Below are positions 18,150 to 26,303 of a stretch of 33,610 nucleotides of DNA, in pieces. Position numbers and translations under genes: made by a program. The notes beneath the pieces are model-generated. The model did not search any database. It had not been told where the DNA came from and saw nothing but the letters and a program-made list of their open reading frames with translations. Source of the DNA: Rickettsiales bacterium. GTDB lineage: Bacteria > Pseudomonadota > Alphaproteobacteria > Rickettsiales > UBA1997. Position 1 is the stretch's first letter, and every line of letters begins with the position of its first letter. The stretch is taken from positions 1-33,610 of the forward strand of contig CANEVP010000017.1 of the NCBI GenBank assembly GCA_947442475.1. The letters run 5' to 3'.

Positions 18150-18233
18150 AAGACGGAGTTTGCAACTCCGTCTTAATGTTCATTTCTAGTAAAAGTTTGA
18201 ATGAACGTGGGGTCGGCATTGCAAATGCCGACC
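18150..18233. repeat. REP-like pair of hairpins
   Basis: Two strong hairpins lie in the stretch between the antitoxin remnant and the P-loop pseudogene. The first has 11-base arms (18150-18160, 18164-18174; AAGACGGAGTT) around TGC; the second has 10-base arms (18211-18220, 18224-18233; GGTCGGCATT) around GCA. Both tips contain TTGCAA and the two loops are complementary. Between them GTTCATT (18178-18184) pairs with AATGAAC (18200-18206). The layout resembles REP/BIME elements. The rest of 18102-18278 shows no gene. Confidence 0.65.
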
Positions 18234-18278
18234 TACTTGGGTGCCATCACAGGTGGTTTTCATGTTTTGGAAATTATT

Positions 18279-19151
18279 TTAGATATTAAAAACCGTTCCC
18301 GCTCCCGCTCCTTTTCCTTGGCCGCGATCTTGTTCTGTGACGCTTGCTCCCAGTGATGCTCTGCTGGGATCTGAAGAGCTTGTGGAAATTCTGCTGTTAA
18401 AAGCCTACTGAACTTGTCTCATGTTGGCAGCAATATCGGCGCTATTTTCTGGTACTAGAGGTTGATAAATTTTGTCGCAACGCGCGCCTCTTGAGAATAA
18501 ATCAGCAGTTTCTTGTCCTTTATCGAAAGCAAAATTTTTGAAAAAATTATCTTTTTCCTTAGGAAAATCCATCGGGTTGGGGCCATGTTTGGCGGCAATT
18601 TCAAACATTTGATGGTGGCATAATGTTTCAACAAATTTTGGATTTCTATCGTCAGGCAAAGGTGCGCCGAAAGATCTGCTGATGGCGTTTACTGAATACC
18701 AAATATCGCGTTGATTGGTGGGGTCTCCGCCTTCGGCCAAGGCGCCTTGATTGCGTGCTTCCATGCGGCGGATATTTTTTTCTAGTGGCAAGTAAGTGCC
18801 GGCAATAAGGGTTGGGCAGGAAATATTTTTCTTCTGAAGATAATCAGTCAGCATTTTTCCGATATTTTCCATTGTTGCTCACATGTCTAAAATGGTTGGT
18901 ATGCCGGCTTGAGAATTTGCAATGGCGCGATCAAACATATCGAAAACAGTGGGGCGTTTTGGTGCAGGCTCTCTGGCTGCTAAACAGCGCGCTTTTTCTC
19001 GCTGATATTCTTCGTGAGCAAGGTCTGTGCCATCAATTGCTAACTCGGGTAATTCTGTTGTAAGCAAATTACAGATAGTACTTTTGCTGGTGGTGGAGGC
19101 GCCGTAGATAATGGCAATGACGGCGTTTGGAGCGGTTGGGTTTTTCGACAT
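18279..19151 (-). pseudogene. P-loop NTPase/kinase-like gene with two in-frame nonsense codons
   Basis: One frame of 290 codons runs from ATG 19151 to TAA 18279-18281. It is broken only by TGA at 18879-18881 and TAG at 18405-18407. The N-terminus has a P-loop-like motif, YGASTTSKSTICNLL, followed by DGTDLAHEEYQREKARC, which suggests a small-molecule kinase or another P-loop phosphotransferase. The tail after the TAG, SRISTSSSDPSRASLGASV, is still protein-like, so the gene once extended past the stop. Pieces of 90 and 155 residues could still be made. It begins 2 bases after lapA and belongs to the aroE-lapA unit. The function is unknown. Confidence 0.72.
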
Positions 19152-19153
19152 AA

Positions 19154-19447
19154 TTATTTTTTGGTGATTTCTTTTTCTAATTTTTTGATTTTCTGTTTGT
19201 CTTTGAATCCGGTGAAAATGCGGGTTAGCAAGCTTTTTGAGCAGGCCAGCATTCCAAAAAACATGCCAAATAAAAAGAAGAAAATCATCACCATGAAAAC
19301 TCTGGTTTGAATTTCAAAAGGTAGTGGGAAGAGGTGCAGGGTGACGTCTTCGCGGTTGTTGACCATGAAGATAATTAGGCAGATTAGGATGAGCGAAAGG
19401 ATGATGGTTTTGATGGTACGGATGGTGGATTTTAAGAAGTTTAGCAT
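19154..19447 (-). CDS. LapA/DUF1049-family inner-membrane protein
   Basis: A 97-residue protein with two membrane helices (about 10-30 and 47-70) joined by a short periplasmic loop with NNREDVTLHLFPLPFEI, the signature of the lipopolysaccharide-assembly protein A domain. A charged, probably coiled-coil tail follows (KDKQKIKKLEKEITKK). In E. coli, LapA works with LapB in control of LPS synthesis; LapB is not beside it here. It lies 37 bases after aroE and 2 bases before the P-loop pseudogene on the minus strand, consistent with one transcript. Confidence 0.85.
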   Translation of the reverse strand: MLNFLKSTIRTIKTIILSLILICLIIFMVNNREDVTLHLFPLPFEIQTRVFMVMIFFFLFGMFFGMLACSKSLLTRIFTGFKDKQKIKKLEKEITKK

Positions 19448-19484
19448 GTTGTTGGTTTATTAAATTTTAATTTTCTTTGTGACT

Positions 19485-20330
19485 TTACAAAACCTCAAAA
19501 AGTTCTTTAACAAACTTCTCGTCAGGCTTTTGTTTGAACCAAAGTTCAAATCCGATTAGCGCCTGAAACACCAGCATTCCAAGTCCGGTGACAATTTTAT
19601 TTCCGCGCAATTCTGCCGCTTTTAACAAGTCAGTCATTAGTGGTTTGTAAACAATATCAAAAACAATTGCGGCGCGATTTAGTGTCGTCAAATCGATTTC
19701 GAGAGGTTCTTGTCCAGTCATTCCAAGCGATGAAGAGTTAACTAGCAAATCGCATTCACCAAGTTTTTTCTCAAAAGAATTTTTGTCTAGAAATTGAAGT
19801 TCAGATTTTTTTTGCGCGCTAAAATCAGTGAAGTTTTTGATTAATTCACTGGCGCGAATTTCGCTGCGATTAGTGATGTAGATTTTTTTAGCTCCGGCTT
19901 TGAGAAGTGCGTAAACTATGGCGCGCGCTGCTCCACCAGCTCCGATAACAAAAGCGGTTTTGCCATTTAAATCAAAATCAGAAACCGAATTTTTAAGGTG
20001 ATTAATGAATCCTTCGCCGTCGGAATTATGTCCGAAAACTTTTTTATCGGCCGTGATAACAACTGTGTTTACGGCACCTGTCAGCGTTGCGGTTTTGCTT
20101 TTGTAATCGCAAATTTTGAAAATTTCTTCTTTGTGCGGAATGGTAATATTAAAACCAGCAAGACCATTTTCGATGGCAGAATTTAAGAAGGATTTTAGCT
20201 CATTTTTTTTGACTAAAATCGCGCTGTAATCGGCGTCAATTTGATGTTTTGAAAGTAAAAAATTGTGAATGATTGGCGAAAGCGAATGCGAGATTGGATC
20301 ACCGATTACTGCTGCTTTGATCGTTGACAT
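19485..20330 (-). CDS. aroE: Shikimate dehydrogenase
   Basis: AroE reduces 3-dehydroshikimate to shikimate with NADPH in the chorismate pathway. The 281-residue length is typical. Visible landmarks are GDPISHSLSPIIHN (shikimate binding), NITIPHKEE with the catalytic Lys, GAVNTVV, HNSDGEGF with the catalytic Asp, the dinucleotide loop VIGAGGAARAIVYALL, ITNRS, and the C-terminal GLGMLVFQALIGFELWF. The ATG has no Shine-Dalgarno. It is the first gene of an aroE-lapA-(P-loop pseudogene) unit, divergent from the sensor-like gene at 20457. Together with tyrA it implies that aromatic amino-acid synthesis is at least partly retained. Confidence 0.97.
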   Translation of the reverse strand: MSTIKAAVIGDPISHSLSPIIHNFLLSKHQIDADYSAILVKKNELKSFLNSAIENGLAGFNITIPHKEEIFKICDYKSKTATLTGAVNTVVITADKKVFGHNSDGEGFINHLKNSVSDFDLNGKTAFVIGAGGAARAIVYALLKAGAKKIYITNRSEIRASELIKNFTDFSAQKKSELQFLDKNSFEKKLGECDLLVNSSSLGMTGQEPLEIDLTTLNRAAIVFDIVYKPLMTDLLKAAELRGNKIVTGLGMLVFQALIGFELWFKQKPDEKFVKELFEVL

Positions 20331-20456
20331 GTTTCGAAATGGGATGGTTGAAAATAAAAAATTGAACTGAGTTTTTTAGGGTTTTATTTCTTGAGAAGTC
20401 CTCGAAGGATTTCGTTCAAAAAACTTATTTCGACCACCACCTAAAATCAAACATTT

Positions 20457-21407
20457 ATGACAGATTCGTCACCGCAAGCAAAAGCAAAAACCAAAGTAAA
20501 AATTATCGCTGCTTTTTTAGTCGCCTCATTTGTCACCAGTTATATTTTGGTGAATGTAAAAAAGAATCATCAGCTGATGGTTGATGGGCGTAAGCTCAAT
20601 GCCGCAATCTCAGAGCCTATTGAATGGATTGAAACTTTGAGCATTCACATGGGCAGAAAAATTGTTGAGCATAATAATTACGACGATTTGCCCTTCGTCG
20701 ATAATTTATTTAAAGAAACTTCAAAGATGCAGGGGCTTTCAGACCGCATCGTTTCTTGGTCGATGTTTAGCTGGAGCAATAAAAAACAAAAACTGGCTGT
20801 AAATACATTAGATGGCATTCGTAAAGAGCTGGAAGATTTGGCGCAGCGACCATATGCTTGGCGCGCGCGTTATAATCCTTGGATGTTACAAATAACCAAA
20901 ACCAGTCGCGGTATGTTGAGCAATACGGTGATTATTCCGGTTGCAGTTGGTGTTTCAAATAGTCGCGATGAGTTTCAAGGTGCGATAGTTTCTGGAATTA
21001 ATGCCAAAGAATTATTGAACAGGGCTGAAGGCGTGATGAATTCGGGCAATGCATTTTTGCTGGTTAATCGCGATACTTTTCACAGCGATCCAGAAAAAAT
21101 TTTATTGGCTTCAGCTAATAGTCCTCATGTTGCGAAAGATTACGATAAGCTGCCAGCTTTGGTTGAAAGGTTGAAGGACTGGATTGATCCATCAGGCAGC
21201 GTACCGATTGCCATCAATGCCGGTCGTTACAAATATAGTCACTACAGTTTGATTGAAGGCTACCAATTAGCGATTCTGGTTGGGTTTAATCGTTTAGAAT
21301 TTTGGGGTGATGTTTTCGCTTTGGGGATGGGGTTTTTTATTGGCGGAATGGCGCTTTGCTTTTTGGTGGTTGAGGTGGGTAATTTTAGGAAGAAGAGAGG
21401 TGAATAA
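20457..21407 (+). CDS. Membrane-anchored sensor-like protein without output domain
   Basis: A 316-residue protein with an N-terminal membrane helix (about 18-34, IIAAFLVASFVTSYILV), about 240 periplasmic residues, and a second helix (about 285-306, FALGMGFFIGGMALCFLVV), ending 10 residues later in FRKKRGE. The topology, with a mixed alpha/beta periplasmic part containing AIVSGINAKELLNR and ANSPHVAKDY, resembles a Cache/PAS-like sensor module of histidine kinases or chemoreceptors. No HAMP, kinase, GGDEF or methyl-accepting domain follows. It could be a sensor that signals through a partner, or the 5' part of a truncated gene; no kinase remnant was seen downstream. The family is uncertain. Confidence 0.6.
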   Translation: MTDSSPQAKAKTKVKIIAAFLVASFVTSYILVNVKKNHQLMVDGRKLNAAISEPIEWIETLSIHMGRKIVEHNNYDDLPFVDNLFKETSKMQGLSDRIVSWSMFSWSNKKQKLAVNTLDGIRKELEDLAQRPYAWRARYNPWMLQITKTSRGMLSNTVIIPVAVGVSNSRDEFQGAIVSGINAKELLNRAEGVMNSGNAFLLVNRDTFHSDPEKILLASANSPHVAKDYDKLPALVERLKDWIDPSGSVPIAINAGRYKYSHYSLIEGYQLAILVGFNRLEFWGDVFALGMGFFIGGMALCFLVVEVGNFRKKRGE

Positions 21408-21519
21408 TTAGGTGGGAAGGAAAAAGCACTTATGATCAATAAAATCGATGTTGTACAAATAATGCGGCGGTTTCTCTCTTTTTGCATTTACAGCCTACTA
21501 TCATCAAAAATCGCATCGA

Positions 21520-22357
21520 TCATCTGCTTGGAACTTCGGTGATTTCCCTCAATTTCTTGTAGAAATTCTTTTGTCGAAATTGTTTTTTTGGCTCTAGAAA
21601 TTTTACTATTGGAACCGGCCTCAACCTTTTTGTGGTTGGGGTGTAGTGAGGTTTTGAATTTCTATTCAAAACATCGCAAGCCGTTTTTTGGTAAGGAGAA
21701 TCGCACCAAACACCAACGTTATCTTTAGGGGCTTTGCGCACTACGTCTTTGAGTTTTTTAGCAAATGTTTCTTTCTTGGGTTTTTCTGAGGGAGCTGGCT
21801 CTGCCAAGTTCGCCGCTTGCTTTACTTCATTTACAACAGCTTCACATTTAGTTCTTAAATCGTTACCAATTAAATCTGGCGCTGTTTTTTGTAGCAAAAA
21901 ATAAGCAGCCATTTCTGCGGCAGTAGAGTTGTCAAATTTTCCGAAAGGATCCGCTAATTCACAACGCTCCTCCAGCGTCATTTCTGACTCGATAATCTCC
22001 CAAGGATTGTTTCTAATTCGATTATTTAACACGAATGCTTCCACCGCAGATTTATTAAAACCTTTGGGCGGCAAATAATGTGCGGTTATTTTTTTATCGC
22101 CAAGAATATCCATTTTATCACTCAGCAAATCTCCGCCAGAATTTAAAATTCCAGGCAAAATACTTTTCCTAAAAACGCCAAATAAAATCGAGGCTGCTTA
22201 AATATCTGGGACTGACGGCACTTTCGGGCTCAGTCTTTTCTATTTTAGATGACTCTTGTGCAGGAATTTGCAGAGGAAACGCTTTAGACTTCTGAAGTGA
22301 TAAGATTAGTGCCAAAGAGAATGAGGCTAGAAAAAGAGGTTGGCGAACATATCTCAT
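21520..22357 (-). pseudogene. Secreted protein gene with probable one-base frameshift
   Basis: ATG 22357 opens a 62-codon frame with a signal peptide (PLFLASFSLALILSLQKSKA) that ends at a stop at 22169-22171. A 212-codon frame then runs on to 21520, whose only early start is TTG at 22158. The two frames join if one base of the A5 run at 22171-22175 (T5 in the gene) is removed, giving a single secreted protein of 278 residues; the 838-base span is one base over a multiple of three. The mature part has no family I recognise: a moderately conserved-looking N-terminal half (NPWEIIESEMTLEERCELAD) and a basic, Pro/Lys-rich C-terminal half. Alternatives are a phase-variable tract, a sequence error, or two separate genes. 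Confidence 0.6.
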
Positions 22358-22471
22358 AAAAAATTATGGTGGTTACTTATTTTTTAAGATTCACACAAAT
22401 TACCGGCGATCTTAAGTGGTTGCATACAGTGTTTTTTAATTTGATTCGGTATTTATTCATAAAAACTACTA

Positions 22472-22510
22472 AAAAAAATCCCTTAAGAAATTTTCTTAAG
22501 GGATTTTTTT
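22472..22510. terminator. Bidirectional intrinsic terminator
   Basis: Two 19-base arms (22472-22490 and 22492-22510) are perfectly complementary: a core ATCCCTTAAGAAA with A7/T7 tracts outside. It gives a T-run on either strand. It lies just beyond the hydrolase stop at 22534 on the minus strand, and probably ends that gene before the secreted-protein gene. Confidence 0.85.
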
Positions 22511-22533
22511 ATGATATTTTCGAAAGGGTAATT

Positions 22534-23298
22534 CTAACCCTCAAACGCCGTCAAAGACTTCACCGGAAAGTGATTTCTCTCCGGTTTAATTTCCGCCACA
22601 TTTTTCTTTTTGCGACGACGACGCCTGTCACGCTTAACTTTGCGAACCTTAGTAGAATCAGCCACCAAACGATGCTTAATGTGACCGTCAATTATTGATT
22701 CAAACTCTTTCAGATTATCTTTGAAAAAGTGATCAGCGCCATGAATGCTTTGATAGATAACTTCCGCGCCTTCTCTAGCCGATAATTTTTCAGCTAATTT
22801 TGCTGAGTCAGATTCTTTAGTAATATCATCTTTACCACCTTGAACAATCAGACCAGCTGAGGTGCAAGGCACGATGAAGTTGAAATCATATTTGGTGGCG
22901 GGAGGTGCAACTAAAATATAATTTTCTAATTCGGGTCTTCTCATCACCGCTTGCAAGGCAATCCAAGCGCCGAAAGAAAAGCCGGCAATCCAATATTCAC
23001 TGGCTTCCATATTTTGATCATGCAGCCAGTTCATTACCGCTGTAGCATCTAAAAGCTCACCTGCACCATTATCAAATTTTCCTTGAGATTTTCCAACACC
23101 GCGAAAATTAATTCTCAGAACCGAGAATCCGTTATTTGCAAAGGCTTTATGCAAGGCGTAGGTAATTTTATTATTCATGGTGCCACCATGAAGCGGATGC
23201 GGATGCAAAACTAAAGCAACTGGAGCTTTTGGATTGGTGCTTTGATGATATCGACCTTCAATTCTACCGGCGGGACCGTGGATGATTACTTCAGGCAT
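22534..23298 (-). CDS. Alpha/beta hydrolase, COG2945-like
   Basis: A 254-residue serine hydrolase of the alpha/beta fold. The nucleophile elbow is GFSFGA with Ser108. HPHPLHGGTMNNK forms the oxyanion region typical of the COG2945 group, GGKDDIT supplies the acidic residue and HGADHFF the histidine. A very basic C-terminal tail (RKVKRDRRRRRKKK) of about 45 residues is unusual for the family and might bind nucleic acid or membrane. ATG 23298 (PEVIIHGPAGRIEG) is chosen over one 18 codons upstream because family homology starts there. The substrate is unknown. The perfect 19-base hairpin downstream ends the transcript. Confidence 0.88.
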   Translation of the reverse strand: MPEVIIHGPAGRIEGRYHQSTNPKAPVALVLHPHPLHGGTMNNKITYALHKAFANNGFSVLRINFRGVGKSQGKFDNGAGELLDATAVMNWLHDQNMEASEYWIAGFSFGAWIALQAVMRRPELENYILVAPPATKYDFNFIVPCTSAGLIVQGGKDDITKESDSAKLAEKLSAREGAEVIYQSIHGADHFFKDNLKEFESIIDGHIKHRLVADSTKVRKVKRDRRRRRKKKNVAEIKPERNHFPVKSLTAFEG

Positions 23299-23340
23299 GT
23301 AATAAAAATTTGTGGAAAAGGTGGGGAAGGCTTGAAGAAC

Positions 23341-23377
23341 AAAAGGCGGCAATCAAATAAAGATTGCCGCCTTTTTT
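23341..23377 (-). terminator. Intrinsic terminator of the small basic protein gene
   Basis: Arms of 14 bases (23341-23354 and 23362-23375; AAAAGGCGGCAATC) pair perfectly around a 7-base loop. It starts a few bases past the stop of the 23383-23580 gene and on the minus strand is followed by a T-rich stretch. The plus strand also has T7 after it, but no plus-strand gene ends here. Confidence 0.8.
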
Positions 23378-23382
23378 TAGAA

Positions 23383-23580
23383 CTAATTAATTTCGCTCCA
23401 CTGCATTGGCTTATTTTCAGGATTCAACACTAGTTGAAGAGTTCCTGCATATTTTGCCGCCATGTATTTACCATGTCCGGCGTGAGTGCCTTGATAGTAA
23501 GCTGGTTCGATGTCTTTGCCGTTGAATTTCTTTTTCTCAGCAGCTTTTACCCGGTTTTTCGGGTTGTTTTTAGTACCCAT
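23383..23580 (-). CDS. Small basic conserved-looking protein
   Basis: A 65-residue lysine-rich soluble protein beginning GTKNNPKNRVKAAEKKKFNG and containing KYMAAKYAGTLQLVLN. I chose ATG 23580 over one 19 codons upstream, since the upstream part looks like untranslated sequence and the charged motif begins here. It has its own terminator and is divergent from pgk, about 100 bases apart. I do not recognise a named family. The composition (basic, no Cys, no membrane segment) would suit a ribosome- or nucleic-acid-associated protein, but that is a guess. Confidence 0.6.
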   Translation of the reverse strand: MGTKNNPKNRVKAAEKKKFNGKDIEPAYYQGTHAGHGKYMAAKYAGTLQLVLNPENKPMQWSEIN

Positions 23581-23683
23581 GTTTTTTAAGAATTTTAGTT
23601 GGAAACTTTTGTGAAGGCGGCGCAAAGTAGAAACCAATGCACCAAAATCAAGTTTTTTTTCCCCTAAATTTCAAAAAAGTAAA

Positions 23684-24880
23684 ATGCCAAGATTTAACAG
23701 ACTGCGTGATTGTGTTGTGACCAATAAAAACGTGATTGTACGCGTTGATATTAATGTGCCAATTATTGACGGAAAAATCGAAGATGACACGCGCATTAAA
23801 GCAGTGATTCCAACTTTAAAATATCTCGCCGAAAACAATGCTAAAGTGATTGTGATTTCACATTTCGGCAGACCCGAAGGCCAAGTTGAACCTTCAATGT
23901 CAATCAAACAATTAGTGGCGCGCGTTCAAGAATTGCTTGGATCGGTGAAGGTTAGCTTTGTTGATGATTGCATTGGTGAAAAAGTAAAATCAGCAGTGGA
24001 TGCAACTAATTACGGCGAAGTAATTATGTTGGAAAATTTACGCTTCTACAAACAAGAAACCAAAAACGATCCCGAATTTTCGCGCGAACTCGCCTCTTTG
24101 GGGAATCTTTACGTTAACGACGCTTTTTCTTGCTCGCACCGCGCCCACGCTTCAATTACTGGCATTCCGGCAATCTTAAAATCTGCTGCCGGATTTTTAA
24201 TGGAACTAGAATTGGACGGCCTAACCAACCATTTAGAAAATGCCCAAAAACCAATGATGGCAGTTGTTGGCGGCGCTAAAGTTTCGTCAAAAATTGATTT
24301 GTTAAATTCGCTAGCAAAAAAAGCTCAAACCATTGTGGTTGGCGGCGGCATGGCCAATACTTTTTTTTACGCTTTGGGAAAAAATATCGGCAAATCGCTT
24401 TGCGAAAAAGAATTAAAAGATACGGCACTAAAAATTATCGAAACTGCCAAAGAGCATGGCTGTAAGATCTTTTTGCCGTTAGATGTGGTTGTGACAAAAA
24501 AATTTGCAGCAAATTCTCCCTGCAAAATAGTTTCAGCAGATTCTGTACAAGATGAAGACATCATCGTCGATATCGGCGCGCTCAGCATCGCCAAGCTCAC
24601 TGAAGAATTACAAAATCACAAAACTTTAGTGTGGAATGGCCCACTTGGCGCTTTTGAAATTAGACCTTTTAACATTGGCACTGAAAGCTTTGCCCGCGCT
24701 GCCGCAGCACTTACGCACGCTGGAAAATTAATTTCGGTGTCGGGTGGCGGCGATTCAGTTTCGGCGTTAAATTCTGCCGGATTAACCGATGAATTCACCT
24801 ACATCTCAACTGCCGGCGGCGCTTTCATGGAGTGGCTGGAGGGAAAAGATTTGCCAGGGGTTGCAGCTCTTCAAAATTAA
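23684..24880 (+). CDS. pgk: Phosphoglycerate kinase
   Basis: Pgk interconverts 1,3-bisphosphoglycerate and 3-phosphoglycerate with ATP, in glycolysis or gluconeogenesis. The 398 residues show the whole family: VIVRVDINVPIIDG (usually VDFNVP), VISHFGRPEG, MLENLRFYKQE, the DAFSCSHRAHAS substrate segment, AVVGGAKVSSKIDLLNSL, VWNGPLGAFE and the nucleotide loop SVSGGGDSVSAL with STAGGAFMEWLEG. No gap or adjacent fba/gap was seen. Rickettsia lack this enzyme while Anaplasmataceae keep it, so its presence indicates a less reduced carbon metabolism. The acetyltransferase gene begins 2 bases after the stop. Confidence 0.98.
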   Translation: MPRFNRLRDCVVTNKNVIVRVDINVPIIDGKIEDDTRIKAVIPTLKYLAENNAKVIVISHFGRPEGQVEPSMSIKQLVARVQELLGSVKVSFVDDCIGEKVKSAVDATNYGEVIMLENLRFYKQETKNDPEFSRELASLGNLYVNDAFSCSHRAHASITGIPAILKSAAGFLMELELDGLTNHLENAQKPMMAVVGGAKVSSKIDLLNSLAKKAQTIVVGGGMANTFFYALGKNIGKSLCEKELKDTALKIIETAKEHGCKIFLPLDVVVTKKFAANSPCKIVSADSVQDEDIIVDIGALSIAKLTEELQNHKTLVWNGPLGAFEIRPFNIGTESFARAAAALTHAGKLISVSGGGDSVSALNSAGLTDEFTYISTAGGAFMEWLEGKDLPGVAALQN

Positions 24881-24882
24881 CG

Positions 24883-25371
24883 ATGATCACGATTAAAGAA
24901 ATCTCGCAAGAGGGGGAAGAATTAGAAATCATCCGCCATCTCTTCAAAGAATATTTACAAGAGCTTGGCGAAGATTTGACTTTTCAGAGCTGCGACGAGG
25001 AAACGCAAAATCCCCTAAAGAAGTACAATAGCGCTAATAGCGGGTTAATTTTGCTAGCCTACATGGATCAAAAACCAGCGAGATGCGTTGCTTTAAAATC
25101 TCTGGAAAATGGAATCTGTGAAATGAAACGACTTTACATCAAACCCAATTTCAGAAAATACGGGATCGGCAAGCTTTTAGTTAAAGAAATCTGCACCAAA
25201 GCAGAAATTTTTGGCTATAAAGTTATGAGGCTAGACACTCTCGAGCGCTTGAGCAGAGCGATTAACCTCTATGAAAAGCTAGGGTTTGCAAAGATTGATG
25301 CTTACTATCACAACCCTCTACCCCATGTAGTTTATATGGAAAAACAGCTACTAGAAGCGCCGATATTTTAG
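24883..25371 (+). CDS. GNAT-family N-acetyltransferase
   Basis: A 162-residue acetyl-CoA-dependent acyltransferase. Motif A is visible: MKRLYIKPNFRKYGIGKLLV, with the R..G.GK loop that binds the pyrophosphate of acetyl-CoA; motif B is INLYEKLGFAKIDAY with a final YMEKQL strand. The ATG at 24883 is chosen (2 bases after pgk) and not a GTG inside pgk, because the fold begins at MITIKEISQ. It is probably cotranscribed with pgk. The substrate is unknown. Its stop overlaps that of the convergent SurA-like gene by 4 bases. Confidence 0.88.
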   Translation: MITIKEISQEGEELEIIRHLFKEYLQELGEDLTFQSCDEETQNPLKKYNSANSGLILLAYMDQKPARCVALKSLENGICEMKRLYIKPNFRKYGIGKLLVKEICTKAEIFGYKVMRLDTLERLSRAINLYEKLGFAKIDAYYHNPLPHVVYMEKQLLEAPIF

Positions 25372-26303
25372 TTAGAAATTTCCACAAACGCCTTTTTACG
25401 CAAATCCATTGAATAGCCTTTGGCAAGGGTTTGCAGCTTTTTGGAAAATATTGCATTGCGCGCCGCAGTTAAATCATGATCAGCAATTTTGGTTTCGGTT
25501 TTAACTTCGAGCAATTTGAAAATTCGGTAACCATCAGCCAGCGCTACCACCTCAGAGTAGCCGTCTTTTTTTAACTTTGAAATTGCGGTGTAAATTTTTT
25601 GATCGATTTCAGAAGACGAAACCCAGCCGATTTCCCCATTACTTTCCGCAGTCAAGCTTGCTGAAAATTGTTTGACGATATTTTTGAAATCAGCACCCTG
25701 CCTTAATTCTTCCACCAATTTAGCCGCTAATTGTTCGGCATTTTTTGAAGGAGAAATCAAAATTTCTGCGATTAAAAATTTCTTCACATCAGTATTAAAT
25801 TTATGCTGTTCGAAAAATTCTTTGACCTCGACATCAGTAACTTTTACCTTAGAGCGCAGAAGCTCGGTAATAATTTTTGACCATAAAATTTCTGACTCGA
25901 TTTGTTTTAAATAATTGTCGAAAGACAAATCATTTTTGCTGAAAAAAAGTTTAAATTGTGTGGCATTTTTTTTCTGCTGCATCGCCAAAACATCAATTGA
26001 TTCGCGCATCTCCTCCAGACTAACTTCAATCTTTAAAGCCGAACCTTCTTGTCTGATTAATTCTTCATCAATCATTTTATCTAGAATCTGACTGAAAAGA
26101 ATTTTTTTATCCTGCACAGTTTCAATTTTAATCTTAGAAACACTGAGGACGAAGCGGTAGCGATCGACTAATTCAGAATTAGTAATCGCCTTATTATTGA
26201 CCTTGGCAATAATGAAATTTTCTTGAGGGGATTTGGCCGCTTGAGCAGCAAAAGATGGGAAATAAATGAAAAAACTGACAGCAAATAAAATCAGTTTTTT
26301 CAT
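25368..26303 (-). CDS. SurA-like periplasmic peptidyl-prolyl isomerase
   Basis: A 311-residue exported protein with a signal peptide (KKLILFAVSFFIYFPSFAAQA). A SurA-N-like helical chaperone region follows (about 25-165: IIAKVNNKAITNSELVDRYR, LFSQILDKMIDEELIRQE), then one parvulin domain (about 170-270: IAEILISPSKNAEQ, ADFKNIVKQFSASLTAESNG, GEIGWVS) and a C-terminal helix. E. coli SurA has two parvulin domains, so this is the shorter alphaproteobacterial form. It probably helps outer-membrane proteins fold. The start overlaps the ctpA stop by 4 bases (ATGA), a sign of coupling. Confidence 0.87.
   Translation of the reverse strand: MKKLILFAVSFFIYFPSFAAQAAKSPQENFIIAKVNNKAITNSELVDRYRFVLSVSKIKIETVQDKKILFSQILDKMIDEELIRQEGSALKIEVSLEEMRESIDVLAMQQKKNATQFKLFFSKNDLSFDNYLKQIESEILWSKIITELLRSKVKVTDVEVKEFFEQHKFNTDVKKFLIAEILISPSKNAEQLAAKLVEELRQGADFKNIVKQFSASLTAESNGEIGWVSSSEIDQKIYTAISKLKKDGYSEVVALADGYRIFKLLEVKTETKIADHDLTAARNAIFSKKLQTLAKGYSMDLRKKAFVEISN

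Noticed and set aside
18405-19151. TGA at 18879-18881 read as Trp (alternative genetic code)
   Set aside because: lnt, tyrA and mlaC all end on TGA at the expected length, and other broken genes are interrupted by TAA and TAG. The standard bacterial code fits.
20393-20420. Imperfect hairpin in the aroE/sensor divergent gap
   Set aside because: Short arms with a mismatch and no T-run; not distinguishable from chance.
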